64,000 nt of DNA from an uncultured Acetatifactor sp. (GTDB taxonomy: Bacteria; Bacillota; Clostridia; Lachnospirales; Lachnospiraceae). How positions within the stretch are numbered: position 1 is the first letter of the stretch; each line of letters begins with the position of its first letter. The translations under genes and the position numbers were made by a program. The DNA is taken from assembly GCA_910585615.1 (NCBI GenBank), contig CAJUFO010000015.1:9420-73419 (forward strand), in the 5' to 3' direction. Under the pieces are notes generated by a model. That model was given only the letters and a program-made list of their open reading frames with translations. It was not told the DNA's origin and did not search any database. Shown here in pieces: positions 17,571 to 25,566 of the stretch.

Positions 17571-19301
17571 ATGAAATTTCAGAAAAACGAACTCGCTGTG
17601 GTGACGATTGAGGACATGGGAAGCGATGGCTTCGGCATAGGGAAGGTGGACGGCTTTGCGCTGTTCGTCAAGGATGCCGTGGTGGGCGACAGGGTGGAGG
17701 CGAGGATCGTAAAGAGCAAAAAGAATTATGCCTATGCGCGGCTGGAGAAGGTCATTGAGCCTTCTCCTTTTCGCGTGGAGCCGAAATGCCCCTGCCACAG
17801 ACAGTGCGGCGGATGCCAGCTCCAGACCCTCTCCTATGAGAAGCAGCTGGACTATAAGCAGGACAAGATACGGAACAGCCTGATCCGCATCGGGGGCTTT
17901 GCGCCGGAGGAGGTCAACCGGTGGATGGAGCCCATCGTGGGGATGGAGGAGCCCTTCCGCTACCGGAACAAGGCCCAGTATCCCGTGGGCAGGGACAGGG
18001 AGGGGAATGTGGTGGCAGGGTTCTACGCAGGGCGGACCCACAGCATCATCCCCAATACCGATTGCCTGCTGGGGCCTGTGGAAAATGAGGCCGTCATGGA
18101 AGCCGTGCTGGATTATATGCGGGAGAATCAGGTCAGCGCTTATGATGAGGCATCCGGAACCGGGCTGGTGCGGCATGTGCTGATCCGCAAGGGGTTCGTC
18201 AGCGGGGAGATTATGGTGTGCATGGTGATTAATAAAAAAGTGACAGATGTGTCATGCGGTGCGCCGAAAGAAATGGTATCCCGGGGAAAGGATATTGGGA
18301 CAGGGCGGACGGCCGGGGGGATGCGCAGTGGGACGGAAGGATGTCGGGGGCTGGAAGGAGAGTCTGCGGAAGGGCACCGAGGGCTGAAAGGAAGGGCTGC
18401 GGGAGGATGCCGATATGAAAGCCGGGCAGAATGCCACATGCCGGGAGAAGAGCGTGGCTTTCAGGGGGAGTTCCTGCCCCGGCAGGACAGGCTCCTGCGG
18501 AAATTGACCGAGATAGCGGGCATGACCAGCATCTCCGTGAGCATCCAGACCGAACGCACCAATGTGATCATGGGCAGGGAGATACATACAATCTGGGGGA
18601 AGGACTGCATTTCGGACACCATCCGCGTCCGGGACATGGAGAGCCCGGGCTGGCCCTACACGGGGCGGGAGCTGACCTTCCACATCTCGCCCCTGTCCTT
18701 CTACCAGGTGAACCCTGTCCAGACGGAGAAGCTCTACAGCCTTGCCCTGGAATACGCCGGGCTCACCGGGCAGGAGACGGTGTGGGATCTGTACTGCGGC
18801 ATCGGCACCATCTCCCTGTTCCTGGCGGATAAGGCGAAGCAGGTCTACGGGGTGGAGATTGTGCCCCAGGCCATAGAGGATGCCAGGGAGAACGCGGTGC
18901 GCAACGGGATTGGGAATGCGTCCTTCTTCGTGGGGAAGGCGGAGGAGGTGCTGCAGGAGTTTTGCCATGGCGGGGATCGGGAGGATGCTGCGCATCCGGA
19001 CGTGGTGGTGGTGGATCCGCCCCGGAAAGGCTGCGACGACACGTGCCTGAGAGCCATATTGGCGGCTGAGCCGGAGCGGATTGTCTATGTAAGCTGCGAC
19101 CCGGCGACCCTGGCCAGGGATTTAAGGGTACTCTGTGACGGGGGGTATGGGATTGAGAGAGTGCGGGGGGTGGATCAGTTCGGGATGACGGTGCATTGTG
19201 AGACGGTGTGCCTCTTGAGCAACCGAAAACCTGAAGTTTCTTTTGACAGACGAAGAAGTGAAAGAACTTTCAAGGTCAAAAATTTTGACCTTGAACAATG
19301 A
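17571..19301 (+). CDS. rlmD: 23S rRNA (uracil-C5)-methyltransferase, RlmD/RumA family
   Basis: A 576-residue SAM-dependent RNA methyltransferase. The N-terminal TRAM domain (about 1-62) is followed by the iron-sulfur cysteines in CPCHRQCGGCQ, a central beta domain and the Rossmann methyltransferase domain with DLYCGIGT, VVVDPPRKGCDD and the catalytic-loop Cys in YVSCDPATLARDL. The usual length is about 450-480; the excess is a Gly/Arg-rich insertion of about 75 residues (roughly 230-305) with repeated RGLEGESAEGHRGLKGRA-type segments between the central domain and LLRKLTEIAGM. The catalytic parts look intact, so the enzyme may still work. The last 10 codons overlap a 27-base palindrome. Palindromic elements flank the gene on both sides. 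Confidence 0.88.
   Translation: MKFQKNELAVVTIEDMGSDGFGIGKVDGFALFVKDAVVGDRVEARIVKSKKNYAYARLEKVIEPSPFRVEPKCPCHRQCGGCQLQTLSYEKQLDYKQDKIRNSLIRIGGFAPEEVNRWMEPIVGMEEPFRYRNKAQYPVGRDREGNVVAGFYAGRTHSIIPNTDCLLGPVENEAVMEAVLDYMRENQVSAYDEASGTGLVRHVLIRKGFVSGEIMVCMVINKKVTDVSCGAPKEMVSRGKDIGTGRTAGGMRSGTEGCRGLEGESAEGHRGLKGRAAGGCRYESRAECHMPGEERGFQGEFLPRQDRLLRKLTEIAGMTSISVSIQTERTNVIMGREIHTIWGKDCISDTIRVRDMESPGWPYTGRELTFHISPLSFYQVNPVQTEKLYSLALEYAGLTGQETVWDLYCGIGTISLFLADKAKQVYGVEIVPQAIEDARENAVRNGIGNASFFVGKAEEVLQEFCHGGDREDAAHPDVVVVDPPRKGCDDTCLRAILAAEPERIVYVSCDPATLARDLRVLCDGGYGIERVRGVDQFGMTVHCETVCLLSNRKPEVSFDRRRSERTFKVKNFDLEQ
19269..19295. terminator. Perfect palindrome at the rlmD 3' end
   Basis: TTCAAGGTCAAAA and TTTTGACCTTGAA flank a single A, giving a 27-base perfect palindrome within the last codons of rlmD. 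As RNA it would form a 12-bp hairpin ending in a U-rich arm. It could be a terminator acting in both directions or a protein-binding site; no T run follows. Confidence 0.4.
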
Positions 19302-19359
19302 GAGCGGTCGTGGATGAAATTTATCCGGAAAAGATGGATAATGGACGCATTCTTGTTTT

Positions 19360-19461
19360 TATACTGCCTAACGATTTCACTTGCCGTGAAACCAGACTGC
19401 ATAACGCTGACTGGTTCAATCGCATGATTACATTAGGCAGTATTCAGCGTTATGCAGTATA
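19360..19461 (+). mobile_element. Miniature palindromic element, copy 2
   Basis: A 102-bp copy with the same TATACTGC/GCAGTATA ends and the same orientation as copy 1, 58 bases after the rlmD stop. Its internal sequence carries the complete ACTGCATAACGCTGA repeat that can pair over 15 bp with the right end. Confidence 0.88.
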
Positions 19462-19534
19462 AGCTTTCTCGATTTGGCAGAAATGCGGAGAATCCATGGT
19501 ATCAATAAAATGAGAGTTGTATAGGAGAAAAGAT

Positions 19535-19921
19535 ATGCTAGAATTACTTTTAAACTTAATCATACCATTTGTCATGATTTTAGTGGGATATCTCTTTATG
19601 AAACATCCGGTATGGGATATGGAGTCGCATAATGGATATAACACACCCACTTCGCGGAAATCCCAGGCGCATTGGGACTATGCACAGAGCATTGCGCCCG
19701 GTATTTTCATCTCTCTGGGAAAAAAACTGGGGGTCATGGAAATTGCTCTAAGCGGAATCCTGGTTTTGCTTCCTATCTCCATCTGGGTTGTCGTCAGTGT
19801 GGGAAACTGTGTGGGAGCAGGCGTTCTGATTTACGGATTTTGTAAGACCGATTCGGAAATACGGAAAAAGTTTTCGGAGGGTTGCAGCTCCTTTTTCGAA
19901 TGGCGTATCCAGGATAAATGA
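19535..19921 (+). CDS. SdpI-like small membrane protein
   Basis: A 128-residue membrane protein. AGGAGA lies 8 bases before the ATG at 19535. An N-terminal hydrophobic helix is followed by a loop GYNTPTSRKSQAHWDYAQ, which matches the pattern of the SdpI C-terminal domain (GIRTPxTxxSEExW), then two more membrane segments and a charged tail. SdpI proteins give immunity to the SdpC toxin in Bacillus and also occur as orphan membrane proteins; no SdpC-like toxin is seen here. Lower GC than the surrounding genes and the flanking palindromic elements fit an accessory gene. Confidence 0.6.
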   Translation: MLELLLNLIIPFVMILVGYLFMKHPVWDMESHNGYNTPTSRKSQAHWDYAQSIAPGIFISLGKKLGVMEIALSGILVLLPISIWVVVSVGNCVGAGVLIYGFCKTDSEIRKKFSEGCSSFFEWRIQDK

Positions 19922-20115
19922 GCTTACCAGTACACTGTTGCATGAATTTCCCGGTAAGCAGCGCGTTTTGACAGCGAAAGGAGCCATGCTTCCGGTGAGC
20001 AGACCAGGAAGCTAGTGGGGGAGGAAGGGGGCTGTGCAGGGGAGAGATTAGGAATATCGGAGATATGAGCTGAGACAGGATTGTGGCATTAGAAAAGAGA
20101 GGGAACAAGCGTTAC

Positions 20116-20689
20116 ATGAGTTTTGCAGTTTTTTTGGACGTGGACGGCGTTTTGAACACCAGGAAGACAGTCATAAGCTCTCCCGATGGCCATATCGGAG
20201 TGGATGACGCCAGGATTGAGATTCTTGCGGGAGCCATTGAAAAGTATGGTGGCGGAGATATTGTCCTGACATCTGACTGGAAGAATGTCAGGATAGGAGG
20301 AGACCTCGATTATTTATACTGCTTAACGATTTCACTTGCCGTGAAACCAGACTGCATAACGCTGGCTGATTCAATCGCATGATTACATTAGGCAGGATTC
20401 AGCGTTATGCAGTATAAGAGATAAACTGATGGGGCATGATCTTGAAATATCTGCAGTGACGAAGGAACACTGGAATAAGAGAGGACAGGGCATTCAGGAT
20501 TATCTGGAGGAGCACCCGAAGATAGACGAATATATCATACTTGATGACAATCGATTCGACTTTGAGGATTTTCCCCCATTATGGGAAAGGCTGCTAATAA
20601 CAGACGGAATTGAGAATGCCGCCTTTGCATCTAAAACGCCAGCGGTAGAGGCGATCATATTTTGGGAATATATAAAGGAACTTTCATAG
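20116..20689 (+). pseudogene. HAD-domain gene split by a palindromic element
   Basis: The first part (20116-20314) begins MSFAVFLDVDGVLNT, a HAD phosphatase motif I with the nucleophile Asp, and later LTSDWK (motif II). It runs into palindromic element copy 3 and stops within it. The second part, open from 20417, reads RDKLMGHDLEISAVTKE and contains YIILDDNRFDF, the HAD motif IV region. Removing 100 bases (the element plus one copy of the duplicated TA) joins the two parts in frame as DLDYLRDKLMGHD. The intact protein would be about 158 residues, of the stand-alone HAD type also seen fused to RNA-repair proteins. It is inactive unless the second part restarts at ATG 20429. Confidence 0.85.
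20315..20416 (+). mobile_element. Miniature palindromic element, copy 3 (inside HAD gene)
   Basis: A 102-bp copy with the same ends as the others and several base changes (GCTTAACG, CTGGCTGATTC, GGCAGGATTC). It interrupts the HAD-like gene; the reading frame is restored by deleting one TA plus the 98-bp core, which shows precise insertion with TA target duplication. Confidence 0.9.
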
Positions 20690-20765
20690 TTTGGATTGTT
20701 CTGTGAAAGAGCATGGAGATGCTGTCTATGGATAAAACATTGTCCAGCTAAGAAATGTCAATAGC

Positions 20766-20867
20766 TATACTGCATAACGCTGAATACTGCCTAATGCAAT
20801 CAAGCGATTGAACCAGTCAGCGTTATGCAGTCTGGTTTCACGGCAAGTGAAATCGTTAAGCAGTATA
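20766..20867 (-). mobile_element. Miniature palindromic element, copy 4 (inverted)
   Basis: A 102-bp copy in the opposite orientation to copies 1-3, with TATACTGC/GCAGTATA ends. It shares the GCTTAACG variant with copy 3. It lies about 80 bases upstream of a small unidentified gene. A second hairpin, TCTGCCCC/GGGGCAGA, follows at about 20883-20931. Confidence 0.88.
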
Positions 20868-20946
20868 ATTTAAAACAGCGTCTGCCCCGTCCAGTGCCCA
20901 TGCCCATGTCTGGGGGCAGATGCGGAACTAAAAACAGGAGGAATAT

Positions 20947-21357
20947 ATGGAGAAAGCGGCTGCAATAGACACTTGTTTAGGTGTTTTGAATGGGCGAGAT
21001 TGCATCTATCTGAATCAGGTGAAACGAGATGCCCTGGATAATCTGACTTTTACGGGGGACATCAATGGTCATCTAATCTCCCGGCACAAGGACGAGAAAG
21101 AGTGGTTTCCCTATACTCTCATCTTCCAACGGGTGTTGGCTTATTTCGCCTGCGAACTCGACACCTATGAAAATATGGCTATGTCGGGGCATCTGGACGA
21201 CAGCTCCTTCGATTTGATTGAGGACAGTTCCTGGTTAAAATCCCTGCCGGTGCGGGAGGACTTTGACAAAGATATTTATCAGCACTACCGGCTGTTTACA
21301 TACGATGCTGTTTACGATATTATTGCAGTTTCTTATAAACTTGAAGCTGATATATAA
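20947..21357 (+). CDS. Small acidic protein of unknown function
   Basis: A 136-residue soluble acidic protein. AGGAGGAATAT directly precedes the ATG, so expression is likely. I do not recognise the family. It has no signal peptide or membrane segment; aromatic and acidic residues are frequent (EKEWFPYTLIFQRVLAYF, DSSFDLIEDSSWLK). The size and composition resemble immunity proteins of polymorphic toxin systems, but no toxin is nearby and that is only a resemblance. It precedes the DUF4261 gene by 38 bases and may share its transcript. Confidence 0.7.
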   Translation: MEKAAAIDTCLGVLNGRDCIYLNQVKRDALDNLTFTGDINGHLISRHKDEKEWFPYTLIFQRVLAYFACELDTYENMAMSGHLDDSSFDLIEDSSWLKSLPVREDFDKDIYQHYRLFTYDAVYDIIAVSYKLEADI

Positions 21358-21395
21358 ATGGTTTTCCCTTTATCAAATCGAAGGAGGTAACTGAT

Positions 21396-22541
21396 GTGAA
21401 CCAGGAACAAATGAATGCCGCAATGGAGTCCCTGACCCAGTGGCTTGCCCATCCGGCGGAGCTGGGCAAGGCTCCGGCAAAAATCGAGTGCGCCGGGGAG
21501 TTTGAACTGCATGATCTGCACTACTACATTTTCAGGTACAAAAAGAGCCTGATGGGGAAATGGCTGCTGGGCGTCTGCGGCGGCTACGAGGGGGACGGAC
21601 TGGAACACTGCGGCCATGTGTTCAGCGAGATGGAGGACTATGACCCGGCCACTGCCCAGGAAAAGGCCATCGCTCTGGTGGAAGTGATGCGCTCCTACTG
21701 GATGGAGCAGGCCCGGCGGGCGGAGGAGCAAAAGGAGAACCCCGGCACTTTCGTTAATTATGTTCTTCTGAAAGAGGCCAAGTGGGACAAAGAGGCTCTT
21801 CTGCGGGACTTGAAGGAAACCTGGGGCATCGAGGATGAACCGGATGACAGCGAGGATGAGGACAGCGAGGATGAAGACAGCGAAGATGAGGACAGCGAAG
21901 ATGAGGGCGGCGAGGACGAGGAAACCGATGAGGTTTTTCTTATCAGTTATCAGGGGGCTATGATTGCCGTATCCTTCATGCCTGCGCCCATTCCCGACGG
22001 CGAGGCGGAAGAGGCTGCGGCCAAAAACTTCATGTGGCGCAATGGCGCGGAACAGGTAAAAGACCATGTGGCCCATCTTCTGATTGCTGTCATGGGCAAG
22101 GAGATTTCTCCCATTGAATGCGGCACACTCCTCGTCAAAACAGTGGTCTCCGCCTGCAGGCAGGACGGGGTGCTGGGCATTTACACCGGCGAGGTGGTCT
22201 ATGCCCCGGACTATTATCAGCATTTCTCCGGGATGCTGGAAGAAGATTTGTTTCCCATTTACAATCTGGTCTGGATCGGGATTTACAATGGCAAAAAGGG
22301 TCTTTGCGCCTACACCGGCGGAATGCGGTACTTCGGTTATGACGAAATGGAAGTGCTGGACAGTCAGGCCGATGTCCCAACCCTCCACGAATTTCTCTCT
22401 GACATTGCCAATTATGTGATTAGCGAAGATGTGGTATTGCATGACGGGGAGACCATTGGCTTTTCCGAGGATCAAAAGCTGCCCATCACAAAGAGCGGGG
22501 GTGTTGCCGTAGAGGGTGACAGCTTGAAAATCGAATTTTAG
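21396..22541 (+). CDS. DUF4261-containing protein
   Basis: A 381-residue cytoplasmic protein starting with GTG at 21396, eight bases after AAGGAGG; the ATG two bases earlier is out of frame and followed by a stop. The C-terminal half (about 185-375) matches DUF4261 as I recall it: VFLISYQGAMIAVSFMPAPIP, then HLLIAVMG and a conserved VWIGIYNGKKGLCAYTGGM region. The N-terminal half is a separate domain. The two are joined by an acidic stretch of tandem DSEDE units encoded by 15-bp repeats. The biochemical role of DUF4261 is unknown; it is often found near toxin-immunity or mobile genes. Confidence 0.75.
   Translation: MNQEQMNAAMESLTQWLAHPAELGKAPAKIECAGEFELHDLHYYIFRYKKSLMGKWLLGVCGGYEGDGLEHCGHVFSEMEDYDPATAQEKAIALVEVMRSYWMEQARRAEEQKENPGTFVNYVLLKEAKWDKEALLRDLKETWGIEDEPDDSEDEDSEDEDSEDEDSEDEGGEDEETDEVFLISYQGAMIAVSFMPAPIPDGEAEEAAAKNFMWRNGAEQVKDHVAHLLIAVMGKEISPIECGTLLVKTVVSACRQDGVLGIYTGEVVYAPDYYQHFSGMLEEDLFPIYNLVWIGIYNGKKGLCAYTGGMRYFGYDEMEVLDSQADVPTLHEFLSDIANYVISEDVVLHDGETIGFSEDQKLPITKSGGVAVEGDSLKIEF
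21846..21920 (+). repeat. 15-bp tandem repeats (five units)
   Basis: Five 15-base units of the type GACAGCGAGGATGAG encode four DSEDE repeats and a variant GGEDE in the linker of the DUF4261 protein. Unit differences are mostly silent, so the array is old enough to have drifted at third positions. Confidence 0.85.
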
Positions 22542-22707
22542 GTTCGGGCGCACAGCTTGTTGTTTTACGCTTTTGCGGCTGGGAATCACGCCTCGGGCGG
22601 TTAGCAGATGGGAGCGGGGACGCTATCGATGAGGGGACTACAGGCGCAGTATAAATAGGGGCGGAACTTCCGGTTCATGAACTGATAAGGACCGCACTTC
22701 GGATCCC

Positions 22708-24144
22708 TCAAATCTCCCCCAAAATATAGCTGTTATTGATCCAAAAGCTCTGCGTAGTCATCCACTGCCCGTCCGGCAGCGGATTGGCGTCCCGCTCCAC
22801 ATTCCCGCGGACGATGCCGTTCGCCAGCCGATATGCCGACTTTGCCGCATGCGGGCGGATATGGATGATCCGGTTGTCGCCCTTCCCGGGAAGGTTGTTG
22901 GAAATGGTGCCGTTGGGGCTGACCGAGAACCTGACCCCTTCCCGGATGATCCGCCGCACGGCCTCCCACCCTTCCCTGACGGTAACCTCCAGGTCTGCCC
23001 TTGGCATGTTCCAGAATCTGGCGCTGCGCAGGACATATTCCCGCCCCCGGCGCCTGTAGACCACGAACAGGAACCTTGTCTCGGAGAAATAGGCATACAC
23101 ATCAGACTCCTCCCACTCCTGGGAGGCAAGGTCCAGGAACCGGAAGGGCGGGAACGACATGCTTTCCCGCATGGCCCCGTTTTCCTCCAGCCGGATAGCC
23201 TTCACCACGATATTGGCCTTCATGAATTCCTCCGCGTGGTTCCCCCTGATCCCCAGCATGCGGTAGGCAAGGTCGATCCACTGGGCCTTGTTGCCGTTAT
23301 ATTCCCTGCCATACTCTGCGCAGAGCTCCCTGTCGCTCCGGCCGAAATGCCCGGAGATACGTTCCATGACGATCTCCTCAAAAGACCGCTCTTTTAACGC
23401 GGCGCTGTCCGAAACGACTCTCTCGCAGGGCACAGCGTCCCGGAGTATGTACGTGTGCAGGACATAGTCCATATATTGGCGCTTCAGGCAGAAGTTTCTC
23501 TTTTTGGCCGGTACATGGTCTCCATAATACTGGGGCCGGAGGCTCTTCTCCGCCGTGGCCCCTTTGGTGCAGGCCCCGAGATAAAGGGTATCGCTTTCGG
23601 ACAATTCATGCGCTTTCCCGGCAATGATTTTTCTGACTATCTTTCTGTAGTCACTGGTGATGACGTCAAGGTCGGCGGCGGGCGGGGTGAAAAGATTGAC
23701 GTACAGTATCCTGTAGAGCATTCTGGGGACAGACTTGTCCCGCAGGTAATGGACGAGCAGGATCAGCCGGATCTTCTCCCATACATGGCTCAGGTAAAAG
23801 TCCTCCTCCACAGGCTCCTCATAGGAGATATTGGTGACGGACAGGCGCTCCCCGGCCGTATAGGTTCCGTCCTTCCTGACATCGATGCAGGTCTGCTTCA
23901 GCTCCACGCCTGTCTCCCGGAAATCGGCGGCCTGGTTGCCGTTGGGCTTATAGCCAAAGTAATATTCCTCCAGAAAATTGCCCAGCTGCCCCTTGGCTCT
24001 GGCATCCTCGGACAGCGTTTGCGCATCAGGGATCCCCATGTGGGACAGATACTGATTCCTGATATCGAGGAATGTCTTCCCCTCCAGCCTTTTCGCGTAT
24101 TTGAAGATGCTGTCAGCCGATGTCCTGTCGTAATCAAATAACAT
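22708..24144 (-). CDS. Sau3AI/MutH-family restriction endonuclease
   Basis: A 478-residue protein, close to the 489 residues of Sau3AI. The N-terminal half has the MutH/Sau3AI catalytic layout: KGQLGNFLEEYYFGY (with a conserved Glu at 59/60) and then Asp74-x6-Glu81-x-Lys83 in ADFRETGVELK. Sau3AI cuts before GATC; its C-terminal half is a second MutH-like fold without active-site residues that binds DNA allosterically, and the rest of this protein (about 240-478) fits that role. No DNA methyltransferase lies on either side, which is unusual for a type II enzyme. It is flanked by decayed genes, consistent with horizontal arrival. The specificity for GATC is inferred from the family. Confidence 0.82.
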   Translation of the reverse strand: MLFDYDRTSADSIFKYAKRLEGKTFLDIRNQYLSHMGIPDAQTLSEDARAKGQLGNFLEEYYFGYKPNGNQAADFRETGVELKQTCIDVRKDGTYTAGERLSVTNISYEEPVEEDFYLSHVWEKIRLILLVHYLRDKSVPRMLYRILYVNLFTPPAADLDVITSDYRKIVRKIIAGKAHELSESDTLYLGACTKGATAEKSLRPQYYGDHVPAKKRNFCLKRQYMDYVLHTYILRDAVPCERVVSDSAALKERSFEEIVMERISGHFGRSDRELCAEYGREYNGNKAQWIDLAYRMLGIRGNHAEEFMKANIVVKAIRLEENGAMRESMSFPPFRFLDLASQEWEESDVYAYFSETRFLFVVYRRRGREYVLRSARFWNMPRADLEVTVREGWEAVRRIIREGVRFSVSPNGTISNNLPGKGDNRIIHIRPHAAKSAYRLANGIVRGNVERDANPLPDGQWMTTQSFWINNSYILGEI

Positions 24145-24464
24145 TGCTGCCCTACCCTTCCTTTTCTTCCTTCAATAAAACCATACAATCAGGATAACTC
24201 TCTGTCAAGACAAAAATCTTCTCGATCTGCGGCTTGGAGAGAAGATTCAGGCATCTGCCCATATTGGAAACTTGCAGGTTCCGGAGGTGAGGAACCTCTT
24301 TTTGACCCGGAAAAATGTGGGACAACGGCTGGTCTGCCAAAGGATTGGGCCGGGGCTGGACCTGCCCGGCTATCAGCGCATTTTGGAGGATTACCCCAAT
24401 GCCGCTGCCGCACCAGCTGGGAGGGCGGCGTGTTCGTGCAGGAGATGACAGTGGAGGGCAGGCC
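24145..24464. other. Gene remnant region, unidentified
   Basis: There is no intact gene in these 320 bases. A + strand frame from about 24225 to 24430 reads coding-like sequence (PEVRNLFLTRKNVGQRLVCQ, then LPGYQRILEDYPNA) and a shifted frame just before 24465 continues as EGGVFVQEMTVEGRP. I do not recognise the source gene. The frame changes suggest decay. Confidence 0.4.
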
Positions 24465-24745
24465 ATGATTGGAGTTTATCTATGTGATGACAAGGAGGCT
24501 GTCCGCCACCAGATTCAGGCTGCCCTGGAGAGGAAGATTTTCATGGAGAACTATGACATGAAGATGGTGTGCAGCGCAGCCGGCGCACAGGAATTGCTGC
24601 CGCGGCGGAAACGGAGAGGCGTGGAATCTATTTCCTGGACGTGGAGCTGAAGAACGGGGAACGGGACGGCTTGGATACCACAGAAACGCGGCTCCGTGGC
24701 GGGGATTTCACAAAAATCGTTTGCGCGGGGCTTCTGGTCTTTTGC
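24465..24745 (+). pseudogene. Broken AgrA/LytTR-type response regulator (receiver fragment)
   Basis: The frame opens MIGVYLCDDKEAVRHQIQ, the start of an AgrA-type receiver domain with its acidic pair, and reads on to AAGAQELL. The expected continuation, YFLDVELKNGERDGLD with the phospho-acceptor Asp, lies in another frame (about 24625-24680), so a frameshift separates the two. The LytTR DNA-binding domain is missing. It is a dead fragment of a peptide-signalling regulator. Confidence 0.65.
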
Positions 24746-24799
24746 TATTGGATGTAGGCGAGACAGGTCCGGCATGGCTCCTATGACACGATTCAGTGC

Positions 24800-25060
24800 A
24801 TGGTCATCATATTTACCATTGTATTTTTCACGGAGCAGGCATACCGCATCCGCAGGTACAGCAGAGAAGAAAAGGATGAGCAGGCAATCCGGAAGCTGCG
24901 CAGGATAGATGCAATCGGTTTGAAAGTCATGGTGACCGCAACGGCGGTCATTGCTTTCATCTCTGCCGTTGCGTTCCCGGACGGAAGAACGGAGGGCTAT
25001 GCGCTGGTCGGGACCATATTGGCATTGGCCGTCATGCGGTTCATTTTATTTTGCCATATC
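24800..25060 (+). pseudogene. Truncated membrane-protein gene
   Basis: An open frame encodes two hydrophobic segments (VIIFTIVFFTEQAYRI and VMVTATAVIAFISAVAF) and a third (ALVGTILALAVMRFILF), but then runs on antisense to the EutP gene, where its sequence is not membrane-like. The real gene was probably cut off near 25050. No good ribosome site precedes the ATG. The family is not recognised. Confidence 0.45.
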
Positions 25061-25549
25061 CTCCCACTCGCTCAGTCCCATGCCCTGCCTGCGCTTCGCT
25101 TCCGCAAGCGTCATCCGCGGCAAATCCTCCTCCAGGTATGCCAGGAGCTCATCGATGCCCTCCCTGGTCACGTTGTTGATGAGGAAGATGTGGTCGCACC
25201 CCGCGTTCGCCAGCCACTGCCTGACCATGGGGATATTGGCATAGGGGGAGTCAATCTTCGTGATGATGCCGATGAGGGGGCGGAGGATGAAGGAACGGAG
25301 GCTGGGGCTGAACAGATTGTAGGGCTCGTCCGCAGCCTGGACGATGGCCACCGCATCCGCCTCAAAGGAAAAGCATGCAAGTCCTACGCTGAAATGCTTG
25401 GACTCCGCGTATTCCCCCGGAGAGTCGATGGTGTCGTCGCCGGAGCTGGTATATTGTGTTTTCACATAGTGGAGTTCTTCGCCCCGCAGGGCCTGGGTCA
25501 GGGAAGTCTTTCCGGCCTCGCTCCTGCCCATCAAAAATAGTTTCTTCAT
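25046..25549 (-). CDS. eutP: EutP/PduV-type microcompartment GTPase
   Basis: A 167-residue small GTPase-like protein. The P-loop GRSEAGKTSL is at 8-17, the G3 motif DSPGE follows at about 42-46, and ITKIDSPYA supplies the G4-like TKxD. This is the size and motif set of EutP/PduV, proteins associated with ethanolamine and propanediol microcompartments. The start at 25549 is chosen because MKKLFLMGRS matches the family N terminus. It is the last gene of a three-gene operon with two shell proteins; gaps are 11 and 17 bases. No ethanolamine or diol enzymes are in the window. Confidence 0.85.
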   Translation of the reverse strand: MKKLFLMGRSEAGKTSLTQALRGEELHYVKTQYTSSGDDTIDSPGEYAESKHFSVGLACFSFEADAVAIVQAADEPYNLFSPSLRSFILRPLIGIITKIDSPYANIPMVRQWLANAGCDHIFLINNVTREGIDELLAYLEEDLPRMTLAEAKRRQGMGLSEWEDMAK

Positions 25550-25566
25550 GCGTATGCCCTGTCTCC

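Noticed and set aside
17388..20867. The 102-bp units resemble integron attC sites (palindromic, GCCTAAC near one end, small genes between them)
   Set aside because: The second end does not give the matching GTTRRRY core, copies 3 and 4 point toward each other, copy 3 sits inside a gene with a TA duplication, and no integron integrase is seen. A transposed miniature element explains them better.
21846..21920. Short regular repeats considered as a CRISPR-like array
   Set aside because: Units are 15 bp without spacers and lie in frame within a protein; they are a coding tandem repeat.
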